DNA of 64,000 bases, from NCBI GenBank assembly GCA_943787605.1, contig CALSNB010000001.1:186001-250000 (forward strand), written 5' to 3'. Made by a program: the position numbers and the translations under genes. The DNA is from GCA-2697345 sp002697345 (GTDB lineage: Bacteria > Pseudomonadota > Alphaproteobacteria > Rhodobacterales > Rhodobacteraceae). The first letter of the stretch is position 1; each line of letters starts with the position of its first letter. This document shows positions 10,074 through 19,750 of the stretch, piece after piece. Under the pieces are notes generated by a model, which saw only the letters and a list, made by a program, of their open reading frames with translations, was not told where the DNA came from and made no database searches.

Positions 10074-11462
10074 GTGATAAAGCCAAGAGATATTGATTTA
10101 TTAGTTCAAGCTGATGTCTTGTATCCTATGATGTCAAATGAAGAAATTATTCTTAATGCTGAAGTTGCGATTATAAATGATCAAATTGTTTATGCGGGTC
10201 CAAAATTAAATAATAAGTCGTGGAATGCAAAAGAGATAATTTTAGGAGATGGAAAAGCAGTAATGCCAGGCTTCGTAAACTGTCATAGTCATGCGGCATC
10301 ACTAGTATTTCGGAGTCAAAGTGATGATGGCGCGGGAGGTAAGGCACTTTATTCAGTTGCTTTCAGAGCGGAGGCAACAATTACAACAGAGCAGTGGAGA
10401 GACTTTGCTAGAGTTGGCGTTCTAGATATGATAAAGGCTGGGTTCACTACGATAAATGATATCTGGTATGAACCGGAAACTCTCGCTGAAATTTGCGTAG
10501 AAGCTGGGTTGCGGGCACAAATAGCTTATAAAGTATTTGATGTTTGCTTAGAGGATTTATATTTAAACCATTATAATCATAGTTCAAAAACTGCTGATAT
10601 GAGGCTTAAGCGCGGAGTAGATTTTGTAAAAAAATGGGGTGGGGCAGGTAATGGGCTTATTACTGGACGTATCGGTCCACATGCTACGGATACTTGTTCA
10701 TCCGAGTTGCACCAAAATGCTTATATTGAAGCAAAAAAACTAAAAGTGGGTAGACATACCCATGCGGCTCAGTCAGCTGGAGAAGTTGCGTATATAAGGT
10801 CAAAATATGGAGTTGGTCCAGTTGTATACCTGCAGGAGCTTGGCGTCTTAGATCAGGATCTTGTTTTGGCACATTTGACTTATGCAGATCAGGCAGATTT
10901 AAAAGCTGCTGCCAGTGAGGGTGTTAAATATGCACACTGTTCAACAATTTACCCACGTAGAGGAGTATATCCTGACATTATTGAAATCACTAAAAAGGGT
11001 ATTCAATGGGGGTTGGCGACTGATTGGATGATGAATGATCCTTTTGAGGCAATGAGGAATGCTTTAAACGCTATAAGACTAAAACAAGGAAAGCATACAG
11101 CTTATACCAGTACAGAGGCCTTGTTTGGGTCTACCACTAACAGCGCAAAAGTCCTCGGTTTAGAGGGCTCAATTGGTAAAGTACAAGAAGGCTTTAAAGC
11201 AGATCTAATACAAATTGATATAAATCAACCTCATTTAGTCCCATTCTATGCTGAATATGCGTCTATCGCTTATTATGCTAGAGCTTCAGATGTGGTCACC
11301 AGTATAATTAATGGAAAAATAGTAATGAAGGATAGAGTTGTGATAGGCATTGATGAGACCAAAGCTTTAGAGGCAGTAGCAAAGCACATCCCTACTTTAT
11401 CAGATAAAATGTTAAAGCTAGGTGGTGCCGTGCATCCTGGTTTATGCCCGTGCGGGTTTTAG
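10074..11462 (+). CDS. Metal-dependent amidohydrolase (TrzN/SsnA/MtaD-like)
   Basis: The 462-residue protein is a subtype III amidohydrolase of the deaminase/chlorohydrolase group, acting on C-N bonds of heterocycles or guanidino-like substrates. The N-terminal beta-sandwich half is followed by NCHSHAAS (metal His residues about 71 and 73). The third His lies in RHTHAAQSAGE (about 217), a fourth in AHLTYADQ, and the metal/catalytic Asp in LATDWMMND (about 314). A terminal sandwich segment (ADLIQIDINQPH) closes the domain. The start is GTG with AGGGGGTGG upstream. An MttB-family methyltransferase follows 55 nt downstream, so the substrate may be an N-methylated compound; this is inference. Substrate is unknown. 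Confidence 0.82.
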   Translation: MIKPRDIDLLVQADVLYPMMSNEEIILNAEVAIINDQIVYAGPKLNNKSWNAKEIILGDGKAVMPGFVNCHSHAASLVFRSQSDDGAGGKALYSVAFRAEATITTEQWRDFARVGVLDMIKAGFTTINDIWYEPETLAEICVEAGLRAQIAYKVFDVCLEDLYLNHYNHSSKTADMRLKRGVDFVKKWGGAGNGLITGRIGPHATDTCSSELHQNAYIEAKKLKVGRHTHAAQSAGEVAYIRSKYGVGPVVYLQELGVLDQDLVLAHLTYADQADLKAAASEGVKYAHCSTIYPRRGVYPDIIEITKKGIQWGLATDWMMNDPFEAMRNALNAIRLKQGKHTAYTSTEALFGSTTNSAKVLGLEGSIGKVQEGFKADLIQIDINQPHLVPFYAEYASIAYYARASDVVTSIINGKIVMKDRVVIGIDETKALEAVAKHIPTLSDKMLKLGGAVHPGLCPCGF

Positions 11463-11517
11463 AGTTTTGTGAAGAGAATTTCTGGTGATTAAAATAGAAA
11501 GTAGATAAAAAGCTATT

Positions 11518-13053
11518 ATGTCTGATGTGAAAGTAGGAAAACGAACGGGTAGGGCAAAGCGGCAAGCAGCACCTGTGGCTCGAAAAGTTGACTACCGTCA
11601 ACTTAGAAACTCATTCTCTCCACAGAAAATTTACTCAGATGATGAAGTAGAAAACTTACATAATACTTCATTGAAAGTATTAAAAGACCTTGGAATTAGA
11701 GTTCTGTTACCTGAGGCTAGGAAAATATATCAGAGCGGAGGAGCTAGGGTCGTCGAGGATATGGTATTTATTGGTCCTGACTTAGTGGAGGAAGCGCTAA
11801 AGTCTGCTCCTTCATCTATAAAATTACTTGCGCCTAATCCCATTTGCAATCAAGTTTATGAAGAGGGCACCTTACTTTTTGCACCGGCTGGAGGGTGCCC
11901 CAATGTATCTGATAGAATTAGAGGACGTGCTCCGGGATCAATAGATACTTATCGTGATGCAATTAAGTTGGCTCAAAGTTTTGATATAATTCATAAAAAT
12001 CCAATGGCTCCAGAAGCTCAAGACATACCATTAAATTTACGACATATATCTACGATAGAAGCTCAACTTACATTGTCGGATAAGTTGATGACTGCTTACG
12101 CGAGAGGTCAAGGGCAAACAGAACAAACTTTTGCTATAATTCAAACAGCCATTGGTTTATCAGACGAAGATTTTGCAAATGGTGTGTGGGTTTCGGCAGT
12201 TATTAACTCTAATTCACCCCGAATGCTAGATATACCAATGGCGCGTGGAATAATAGATTTTGCACGGGCAGGACAAATGACAATAATAACTCCATTTTGT
12301 TTAGCAGGTGCTATGGCTCCGGTAACAGTATCAGGGGCCTTAGTCCTCCAACACGCCGAAGCATTGGCTGGAATTGTTTTGTCTCAATTATCAAAGACTG
12401 GGGCTCCAGTGAGTTACGGAGGGTTTTCTTCTAATGTTGATATGAAATCTGGTAGCCCAGCTTTTGGCACTCCCGAACATTTAAAAATGCAGTTGGGTGG
12501 TGGACAGTTAGCTCGTTATATTGATCTTCCCTGGCGTTCTGCTGCTGGCTCAGCATCAAATATTTCAGATGCGCAGGGCGCACATGAAAATATTATGGGC
12601 GTTTGGGGCGCAGTTTTAGGCGGAGCAAATATGGTTATACATGGTGCTGGCTGGCTGGAAGGAGGTTTAACTTTTGGGTTTGAAAAGTTTATTTGTGATA
12701 TTGAAGCACTTCAAACTATTGCTGAGATGTTTGAGCCAACCCTAGCAGATAATGCTTCCCAGGCCTACACTGCAATCGAAGATGTCATTCCTGGAGGTCA
12801 TTTTTTTGCAACTCAACATACTATGGAGCGTTTTGATACAGCGTTCTACTCTCCATTGGTCGCTGATTTAGAAAACCATGGTAATTGGGAAGCTAAAGGA
12901 AGTTTAACAGCCGACGAAAGAGCAACTGAGGTCTGGCAAGAAACTTTAAATAATTATGTTGTGCCAAAAGGGTCTTTGGAGATTGCAGAAAATATTAATG
13001 ATCTGATTATTAAGTTTAAAGAGGAGGGAGGCGCTTCACCAGAATCTGGTTAA
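11518..13053 (+). CDS. MttB-family (non-pyrrolysine) methyltransferase
   Basis: This 511-residue protein belongs to the trimethylamine methyltransferase family (COG5598). True MttB carries pyrrolysine at an in-frame TAG; this gene is read through with no internal TAG, so it belongs to the non-Pyl branch. Characterised members of that branch demethylate quaternary amines such as glycine betaine, proline betaine or carnitine with a corrinoid partner. Segments such as LLAPNPICNQ, FAPAGGCPNVSD, ITPFCLAGAMAPVT and AAGSASNISDAQGAHENIMG are typical of the TIM barrel. A basic N-terminal tail (GKRTGRAKRQA) precedes the barrel. No corrinoid protein gene is visible within the window. The neighbours (amidohydrolase, GFA protein) fit methylated-amine catabolism. 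Confidence 0.85.
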   Translation: MSDVKVGKRTGRAKRQAAPVARKVDYRQLRNSFSPQKIYSDDEVENLHNTSLKVLKDLGIRVLLPEARKIYQSGGARVVEDMVFIGPDLVEEALKSAPSSIKLLAPNPICNQVYEEGTLLFAPAGGCPNVSDRIRGRAPGSIDTYRDAIKLAQSFDIIHKNPMAPEAQDIPLNLRHISTIEAQLTLSDKLMTAYARGQGQTEQTFAIIQTAIGLSDEDFANGVWVSAVINSNSPRMLDIPMARGIIDFARAGQMTIITPFCLAGAMAPVTVSGALVLQHAEALAGIVLSQLSKTGAPVSYGGFSSNVDMKSGSPAFGTPEHLKMQLGGGQLARYIDLPWRSAAGSASNISDAQGAHENIMGVWGAVLGGANMVIHGAGWLEGGLTFGFEKFICDIEALQTIAEMFEPTLADNASQAYTAIEDVIPGGHFFATQHTMERFDTAFYSPLVADLENHGNWEAKGSLTADERATEVWQETLNNYVVPKGSLEIAENINDLIIKFKEEGGASPESG

Positions 13054-13122
13054 AAAGAGAGAAAACTTCTTTTGAAGCAGTATATATTTTTTAATATCCA
13101 ATCAAAAAATAGGAGAATAATT

Positions 13123-13587
13123 ATGAGTAGAAAAGAGGTACATCAAGGCGGATGTCTTTGTGGAAAAGTTCGTTACGAAACTACTGGTAATCCTGAGAGA
13201 TCAGGAGTGTGCCATTGTCGTTATTGTCAATTAAGAACTGGTTCTTCTTTTGGTATATCTATTTATTTTAAGGATGAAGATGTAAAAGTTATTTCAGGCA
13301 ACCTTAGGGAATATAAATATGAAACAGAGTCTGCAAGAGACGTGACTGTGAGGTTTTGCTCAGATTGTGGAAGTTCTTTATTTTGGCAGGTTGGAAGCTT
13401 TAAAGGTATGACAGGCGTTGCGGGTGGATCATATGATCCACCATCTTTTTGGTATAAGATAGATAGAGAAGTTTTTTGTCGCTCAGGTGCACCATTTGTT
13501 TCTACAAATATAAAAGAGAAACATGAAACTCACCCAGATTACAAACCGGTAAATACAGAAAGCAATGTTCTGAAGGGGGCAAATTAA
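13123..13587 (+). CDS. GFA / CENP-V domain zinc protein
   Basis: The 154-residue protein has the full Cys set of the GFA family: GGCLCGKV near residues 9-16, CHCRYC near 31-36 and FCSDCGSSLFW near 80-90, which bind two zinc ions. Named after glutathione-dependent formaldehyde-activating enzyme, most members are of unknown activity. The frame is open further upstream, but ATG 13123 is chosen because AGGAGAATAATT precedes it and the protein then begins right at the domain. It follows the MttB-like gene by 69 nt on the same strand. Formaldehyde or C1 handling after demethylation is plausible but not shown. It converges with the M20 peptidase gene. Confidence 0.85.
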   Translation: MSRKEVHQGGCLCGKVRYETTGNPERSGVCHCRYCQLRTGSSFGISIYFKDEDVKVISGNLREYKYETESARDVTVRFCSDCGSSLFWQVGSFKGMTGVAGGSYDPPSFWYKIDREVFCRSGAPFVSTNIKEKHETHPDYKPVNTESNVLKGAN

Positions 13588-13609
13588 AATAAGAAACTTG
13601 TGTAGATCC

Positions 13610-14902
13610 TTAGATTGGTTCTAACCCACACCAGTCCGCAATAAATAAAGCAATGGTTTGAGTTACCCTAAGAGTACTTTCTAGGTCAACACGCTCATTA
13701 AACCCGTGAATAGACTCTGAGTATGGGCCGTATACAAGGGCTGGGGTGTCGGCATATAACCCAAAGAATCGGGCATCTGTTGTTGCTGTTGATGGGACTT
13801 GGGAAAGCGGACCGCCTGTGACAAGTTTATGAGCAGTCTCTAAGGTTTGAATAGCCATTTTTGTTTCAGGTTTGTTGTGCTCAGCTAAGGAGTAACCTTC
13901 TGCCTGAAACCCATGATAGATGATTTCTGGTGAGTTATTTCTTAGGAAACTATTTTTAGAGGTCGCTGCAGTTAGGCAATCCTCTATCTCAGCACAGGCA
14001 ACTTTTAAGTCTGTTCCAGGAAATACAGCCATACGAACATCAAAAACACACCAGGCGGGCACGGAAGACACCCAGTCTCCTCCAGCTATTTTACCAACAT
14101 TCAGATTTAAAGGATGATGATGATTTAAAAATTCTGGGTGCCTTATTTCTTTTGCGTTCCATCGGGTCTCTAATTCTTCTAAAGCTGCGATTAATGGTAT
14201 TGCGGCTTTGATTGCACTAGATCCAGAGTCCGCACGTTCTACATGTACTGGAATACCTTTTAGATGCACTTGAAACCAAATAACGCCCAGTTGTGAAGAA
14301 AATAGCTTCTCTTCAGAAGGCTCAGTAATTAAGGCAGCATCCGCTTTATAGCCTCTCTGAAGACATGCCAAAGCACCATTCCCTGTGCATTCTTCTTCTA
14401 CGACAGATTGAAAAAATACATCAGAAGCTGGAGCATAACCAGAAGCATGTATTGCATCCAATGCAAAAAGGTTTGCTGCCAAACCAGCCTTCATATCTCC
14501 GACACCTCGTCCATACATCCACCCATTATCGATACGTGGTTCGTATGGTGGCGTATCCCACATTTCCAGTGGGCCCTCAGGGACAACATCAATGTGACCG
14601 TTTAAAATCAAAGATCGACCATGGTTAGTTTTGCTACGATGCGACCCTACAACGTTAATTGCATCTTCATAATTCCCTATTACTGGAGAAAACCCAGGGA
14701 GATGTGCTATATCTTCAACATTAACTTTCCAGCTATCAACTTCATACCCTCGCCCAGCAAGCTCAGACGCCATAAACTTTTGTGCTGACTGTTCATTTCC
14801 TCTAGTGGAGGGGTGTGATGCAAGTTTTTGTAAAAACTCTGTTTCTGCGTTAAACAAGTTATCTACTTCATGAAGAATTTTAGTTTTTATCTTATTAGTC
14901 AT
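13610..14902 (-). CDS. M20-family deacylase (ArgE/DapE type)
   Basis: The 430-residue enzyme has the two-zinc M20 arrangement: LNGHIDVVPEGP (metal His, Asp), GRGVGDMKAG (bridging Asp), VVEEECTGNGA (catalytic and metal Glu) and ALITEPS, with the terminal His in SIHGFNERVDLES. The inserted dimerisation domain starts around GVIWFQVHLKG. The family hydrolyses N-acyl amino acids. The start ATG follows AAGGGTTACC. It lies on the same strand and 52 nt downstream of the old-yellow-enzyme gene, probably in the same transcript. An acetylornithine-deacetylase-like role is possible, but the catabolic context favours another N-acyl substrate. Confidence 0.85.
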   Translation of the reverse strand: MTNKIKTKILHEVDNLFNAETEFLQKLASHPSTRGNEQSAQKFMASELAGRGYEVDSWKVNVEDIAHLPGFSPVIGNYEDAINVVGSHRSKTNHGRSLILNGHIDVVPEGPLEMWDTPPYEPRIDNGWMYGRGVGDMKAGLAANLFALDAIHASGYAPASDVFFQSVVEEECTGNGALACLQRGYKADAALITEPSEEKLFSSQLGVIWFQVHLKGIPVHVERADSGSSAIKAAIPLIAALEELETRWNAKEIRHPEFLNHHHPLNLNVGKIAGGDWVSSVPAWCVFDVRMAVFPGTDLKVACAEIEDCLTAATSKNSFLRNNSPEIIYHGFQAEGYSLAEHNKPETKMAIQTLETAHKLVTGGPLSQVPSTATTDARFFGLYADTPALVYGPYSESIHGFNERVDLESTLRVTQTIALFIADWCGLEPI

Positions 14903-14954
14903 GGTAACCCTTATTTAATTTTTACCCAAGTTATTCGTTATTTTTGAAATTTTA

Positions 14955-16163
14955 TTAATGATTTTTACTTGACCGCAAGGGGGCATTCGCTGCGGCTGGT
15001 CCTATTCTCCAATCTTTAGGGTCAGTTGATGAAAGCATTCTTTGCCTAACCTCTAACCACCACCCCATATTTGGAGGCCAGTCATCAAATGTTTGACCTT
15101 CATTCAATAACCGCGCGGCGTGTAAACCCCAGTGAGGATTGAACAATGCCTCTCTACCAAGAGCTATTAGATCAGCTTGCCCATCACAGATTATTTGCTC
15201 CGCGTGAGGTGGATCCATGATCATACCTACTGCCATAGTAGCCATTTCTGCACCATGCCTTACAGCTTCTGATAATGGGACCTGAAAACCTGGTGTGGGT
15301 GGCGATTTTGTTGCAAGACTAAAAAGAGAGTTTGGTCCTTTTATACCACCGGATGAGCAGTCAATTGCGTCTATGCCTTTATTCTTGAGTTCTTTAGCCA
15401 GTTTAATTGTATCTTCAATTTCAAGTCCGCCTTCAAACCGGTCTATACAAGATAATCTGAACAAAATAGGTTTATTAGCAGGCCAATTTTCTCTTAGGGC
15501 CTCAGCGATCTCTAACGCGAACCGCATTCTATTTTTTCGATTGCCTCCATATATATCGGTTCTGCTATTACTTATTGGAGATAAGAAAGAATGAATTAGG
15601 TAACCATGAGCCGCGTGAACGTCTAAGACTTGAAAACCAGCCTCATTACAACGTCTTGCTGCTTCTCCAAATGCTAGTACCAGTTCTTTAACTTCACTCT
15701 CAGTCAGGGAATGGGGAGTTGCGTAACCTGGTGCGGCAGGTTCTGCACTGCATGAAACAATCTCCCAAGGTGGTTCACCATTCTCTGCATCTTTGCTGCT
15801 TAATGGTTGAAGTCCATCATACGGTCTCTGACGACAGGATTTCGGTCCACAATGCCCAATTTGTGCTGCTGGGATTGATCCCTGAGAGTGTATGAATGAT
15901 GCAATTTTTTTTAACATTGGGATATGTGAGTCACTCCAAATCCCTGCATCAGAGTATGTGCTTCTTCCCCTTGATTCCACACATAATACTTCGGTAAAAA
16001 CTGTCCCAAAGTTGCCTGTTGCAAACTTTCCTAAGTGAACTAAATGCCAGTCCGTGCATTCTCCGTTATCTTTTGCCATATACATTTGCATGGGCGATAC
16101 AACTATTCTGTTCGGTAACTCTACATCTCTTAATTTCAAAGGTGAAAGTAGTTTATTTGTCAT
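14955..16163 (-). CDS. NADH:flavin oxidoreductase (old yellow enzyme family)
   Basis: This 402-residue FMN TIM-barrel enzyme resembles the YqjM/XenA branch. The N-terminal segment is LSPLKLRDVELPNRIVVSPM, followed by QMY where YqjM-type enzymes usually have a Cys that tunes the flavin. AAQIGHCGPKS replaces the usual HAGRK-type segment. DVHAAHGYLIHSFLSPISN carries the substrate and flavin contacts, and IALGREALFNPHW is the phosphate-binding C-terminus. There is no C-terminal Fe-S/FAD extension. The family reduces activated C=C bonds. GAGGAAAAAATT precedes ATG 16163. The missing flavin-tuning Cys makes a standard ene-reductase less certain. Confidence 0.85.
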   Translation of the reverse strand: MTNKLLSPLKLRDVELPNRIVVSPMQMYMAKDNGECTDWHLVHLGKFATGNFGTVFTEVLCVESRGRSTYSDAGIWSDSHIPMLKKIASFIHSQGSIPAAQIGHCGPKSCRQRPYDGLQPLSSKDAENGEPPWEIVSCSAEPAAPGYATPHSLTESEVKELVLAFGEAARRCNEAGFQVLDVHAAHGYLIHSFLSPISNSRTDIYGGNRKNRMRFALEIAEALRENWPANKPILFRLSCIDRFEGGLEIEDTIKLAKELKNKGIDAIDCSSGGIKGPNSLFSLATKSPPTPGFQVPLSEAVRHGAEMATMAVGMIMDPPHAEQIICDGQADLIALGREALFNPHWGLHAARLLNEGQTFDDWPPNMGWWLEVRQRMLSSTDPKDWRIGPAAANAPLRSSKNH

Positions 16164-16333
16164 AATTTTTTCCTCAAATTACAATGTGGAATTCATATCT
16201 CATTGTTTATTAAATATTATCAAAATAAAGTTTTTGAATTCAAGCGAAAACAGTCTAATTCAGAAAATTAACAGATTAATTCACACTCATGAATTAATTA
16301 AATTTGTTTTGATTTTAAAACAGTTTTTTTCTG

Positions 16334-17260
16334 CTATGGCTTAGTTTCTGAAATCAGGCAGAGGGATTCTTGACAAATTTGAGCGGCCGCTAAACTAGTA
16401 ATTTGTGCATGATCATAATCAGGTGCAACCTCGACAAGATCCAAACCTACAATGTTTAATTTGGTTCCACTTAAGGCACGCAGGATTTCAAGCAACTGTA
16501 AGGTTGTTAACCCTCCTGGTATAGGAGTTCCAGTGCCGGGAGCGTGTGATGGGTCCAAACAATCAATATCGATACTAACGTAGCATGCTGACTTCCCTAT
16601 AACAGTCTCAATCCTTTCACTTAGTATTTTTGAAGATTGATACATCGCTTCGACAGCAGTGATAGTATTGAAACCTAAAGTAGAATTAAAGGGAGTTCTT
16701 AAGCCTATTTGAATCGACTTTGCAGGATTAATAGTTCCTGCATCTGCTGCTATCTTAAACATCGCTCCGTGTTGGATCTTTGGGCCAATCCCGGTATCTG
16801 CATGGGCATCGAATTGTAAGAGAGAAACTGGACCATGGACCTTGCTGACTTCCGCCAAGGGGGCTGAAGAAATACTATGGTCACCGCCGAGTGTGAATGG
16901 GATTGCCCCTGCGGAAACAATTTTTTTTGTTTGCTTTGCCGCATTTCTAAAAAACTCTGCCGCATTTCCATATGAATATTCGATGTCTCCAGCATCCATT
17001 ACAGCTATTTTATCGAATGGATCAAAACCCCATGGCCATACTTCACCCCAAGCGAGCTGACAGCTTGCTTCTCTTATTGAGCGAGGACCAAATCGGGCTC
17101 CTGGACGGTTTGAGACACCTAAGTCGTAAGGTAAACCTTGTATAACCACATCTGCATTACTAAAGTTAGTTCCAAAATCCCGTCGAAAAAAAGTGGTATT
17201 ACCTGAAAATGAATTTGAAGTTCTAATCCCTTTTAACTTATTATTTTTCTTAACGGTCAT
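16334..17260 (-). CDS. Ureohydrolase (agmatinase/arginase/guanidinobutyrase family)
   Basis: The 308-residue protein keeps all binuclear manganese motifs: TLGGDHSIS (His), QFDAHADTG (Asp, His, Asp) and SIDIDCLDPSHAPGTGTP (two Asp). PGARFGPRSIRE near the N-terminus is usual for the agmatinase-like branch. The reaction is hydrolysis of a guanidino group to urea. ATG 17260 follows AAAGGAAAAAA and lies 12 nt after the stop of the M20D amidohydrolase gene, so it is the last member of a leftward operon with that gene, UPF0261, M19 dipeptidase and alpha/beta hydrolase. Which guanidino compound is used cannot be told. No urease gene is present in the window. Confidence 0.9.
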   Translation of the reverse strand: MTVKKNNKLKGIRTSNSFSGNTTFFRRDFGTNFSNADVVIQGLPYDLGVSNRPGARFGPRSIREASCQLAWGEVWPWGFDPFDKIAVMDAGDIEYSYGNAAEFFRNAAKQTKKIVSAGAIPFTLGGDHSISSAPLAEVSKVHGPVSLLQFDAHADTGIGPKIQHGAMFKIAADAGTINPAKSIQIGLRTPFNSTLGFNTITAVEAMYQSSKILSERIETVIGKSACYVSIDIDCLDPSHAPGTGTPIPGGLTTLQLLEILRALSGTKLNIVGLDLVEVAPDYDHAQITSLAAAQICQESLCLISETKP

Positions 17261-17272
17261 TTTTTTCCTTTG

Positions 17273-18427
17273 TTAAGGTTTAAACCTACTCTGAACTAAA
17301 TTAACAAAATAATTAACCCCGTGCTCTAAAGCGTCATCATTAAAATCATAGCTGGAGTTGTGTAATGGAGCTGAATTTTCTCCATTACCGAAGAATACGT
17401 AACACCCTGGAACATGATCAAGAAAGCGTGCGAAGTCTTCAGATCCCGTAACAGGTTGGTTTGCAAGTTTAGCTCTTTCAGGACCAAATACTTTTTGTCC
17501 AACTTTAATTGCGTGCTCAGCCAACTTATCGTTATTTATTAATGGGATAAATTCCCGTGTATAGTTTATAGAGTAATCAAGTCCATGAGTTGAAGCTATT
17601 CCTGCAGTTATAACGGTCATTTCGTTCTCGATAGCTAAACTAACTTCATTACGAAAACTGCGGGCATCTCCTAATATTCTAGATAAGCCTGGAAGTATAT
17701 TTCGAGATCCATCTGTGATAAGTTCAGTTACAGACACAACTGCTATGTCTGTTGGGTCAATTCGGCGAGATACAATTGTTTGTAGTGCCATAATTAGTGA
17801 GCAGGCGGGAAGCATTGTTTCTTTACCAACTTGTGGTTTAGAGGCATGTCCTCCAATACCTATAAGTTGAATTTCAAAGTTATCTTCTGCCGACATAATC
17901 GGCCCTGGGCGAGTTTCAAAATTTCCAATAGGCATTCCAGGCATATTATGGAATCCCCAGATCTCTTCAAATGGAAACTTTTGCATAAGACCATCGTCGA
18001 TCATTGCTTGAGCGCCTTTTCCCCACTCTTCAGCTGGTTGAAAAATAAAATGTATTACTCCATCAAAATGATCATTTTTTGTTAGTGTTTCTGCGATGCC
18101 CAGAAGAGTAGCTGTATGTCCGTCATGCCCACAAGCGTGCATAACACCAGGGATAGTTGATCGGTACTCAAGATTAGTTTTTTCTTCAATCATTAGCGCA
18201 TCCATATCAGCTCGGATTGCAATCGCTTTGCTTGAAGTTCCGCGCTTTCAGAGTTGCGACCACGCCGTTGCCACCGACGTCGCCTGTTATATTGTTAAGT
18301 CCAAAGGATCTTAGTTTTTCTATAACGAAACGCTGCCGTTTTTTTTGTATCAAAACCGAATTCTGGAACCTCGATGAAGAGCTCGTCTCCAATCCCGCAT
18401 TCGGTGATATTGAGAATTTATTTCCAT
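17273..18427 (-). pseudogene. M20D amidohydrolase (hippurate hydrolase type), three frameshifts
   Basis: The C-terminal 310 residues are intact (18205-17273) with GVMHACGHDGHTA, FQPAEEWGKGA, GFHNMPGMP and HNSSYDFND, the metal-site motifs of N-acyl amino acid / IAA-amino acid hydrolases. The first 70 or so codons are spread over three frames. Starting from ATG 18427 (MEINSQYH), the parts DWRRALHR, PEFGFDTKKTAAF, VIEKLRSFGLNNITG, GNGVVATLKA and TSSKAIAIRADMDALM follow in the right order if single bases are removed near 18363-18370, 18324-18331 and 18240-18245. The restored gene is 1152 nt, 383 residues, a normal length. The well-preserved codons argue for sequence error or very recent damage. 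It begins 21 nt after UPF0261 and ends 12 nt before the ureohydrolase. Confidence 0.85.
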
Positions 18428-18448
18428 ATATTACCTGTTCTATAAGTT

Positions 18449-19698
18449 TTAGTTTTTTGCTTTAATTATTGTGCCATCAGTTACCCAAAGATCAAAGATT
18501 TCGAGTGCTTTGTCAGTAAAGGCCTTGTCATTTATGTGAGCATCTATTTCCGTTACTATTATCGGATCAGTAGCTGCCGTTTTTAATGTGTCTGTAAAAG
18601 CCTTTAAGCCATCGGGATCATAAGTGTCTCCTCCAGGGCGATCCCATTCTTCTATCCCCTTTTTCGGGATTATTAGATGGACTGGAGATTTACTTTTAGT
18701 TAACCTTCGTGTGCATAATCATGGGCTATTGCAATTCGTCTCATCTCTAGAAAAAATTGTACTTTTAATGAGCTTATTATGTATATGAATATGGCGATCT
18801 CTAAAAATTTCTGGAACATCTTGCCATCCGGCAAAGTCAATTAAGTCCATACATCCTGGTGCTACAATTTGAGGTATCCCTGCCTGTCCGGCATTTAACA
18901 TTCTATTTTCGCCTGCGTGGATTATTGATCCATAAAGGAGATTACCAATCTCACATCCTGCGAAATCCATGACACATACGAAGCCATTCTTTTGAGCAAT
19001 TCCCTCAAAAGCCATACCACCCATACCCATTGCATGGAAAATCGCCACTTCGTAACCACGGGCCTCTAACTCTGGTTTCAAGGTGGTGATATATTTCAGG
19101 CAGGATGTGCCCAGCGATGTAATTCCTACGATAGGCTTATCATTTTTTGGCGCTCTCAACCGCTTTAGCGGCTCCTAACACAGCTCCAGCAGCTTGTGAA
19201 AGTGAGGATCGGCATATCGAATTTAATCCGTATAAGACCACCTGCCCATAGGATCATTTGAATATCTGCAGAAAGCCTTTCTGACGGGAATTATAGGAGA
19301 AAATGATACAGTCGAAACTACGTACTTGGGTAAGCCTAGTGGTAGAGCTTTACACACGTCTAAGGCTAGATCCGTACCCATTGTTCCGCCCAAAAGTATT
19401 ATGCCATCGAACTTACCCTCAGCGTGAAGCGTACTTCGCTAGGTTGGACGCACCTTCTGACATAATATTCATTGCGATATGCTCACTACCACTTTCAATT
19501 GCAGTTTTGATAGATTTCCCTGCAGCCTCTGCAACTGAGTGCTTTGAAAAATCAGTTTTTCCTTTGGCTTCCCCCAAAACACTTACATCCATTTTTAACA
19601 CGTTCCCGCCCATCGAAACTATGCAGTCTGAGATATACTCTAATTCTTCGTCCTTTGTGTCGTAAGTGCCTACAATTAAGATTGTTTTCTCTGGGCAT
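18449..19698 (-). pseudogene. UPF0261 / Tm-1-like ATP-binding protein, about seven indels
   Basis: The best frame (19159-18719) contains NDKPIVGITSLGTS, FHAMGMGGMAFE and APGCMDLIDFAG, hallmarks of the UPF0261 family. Upstream pieces TILIVGTYDTKDEELEYI, MGGNVLKMDVSVLG, FDGIILLGGTMGTDLAL, ERLSADIQMILWAGG and SICRSSLSQAAGAVLGAAK follow in order in different frames. Downstream pieces are MRRIAIAHDYAH and SPVHLIIPKKGIEEWDRPGG, ending at stop 18449. The shifts lie near 19690, 19430, 19284, 19232, 19143-19148 (a run of six A on the coding strand), 18747 and 18707. Six look like added bases and one like a lost base; correcting them gives about 414 residues, the family norm. The family is of unknown function, often near catabolic enzymes. 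A likely start is ATG 19698. Confidence 0.8.
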
Positions 19699-19750
19699 AA
19701 TATTCTGACTTTCTTAAAATCTATGAGATTAAATATTTATACTTTTCTAA

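Noticed and set aside
11518..13053. Possible pyrrolysine-containing MttB
   Set aside because: The frame is complete without an in-frame TAG, so it belongs to the non-Pyl branch.
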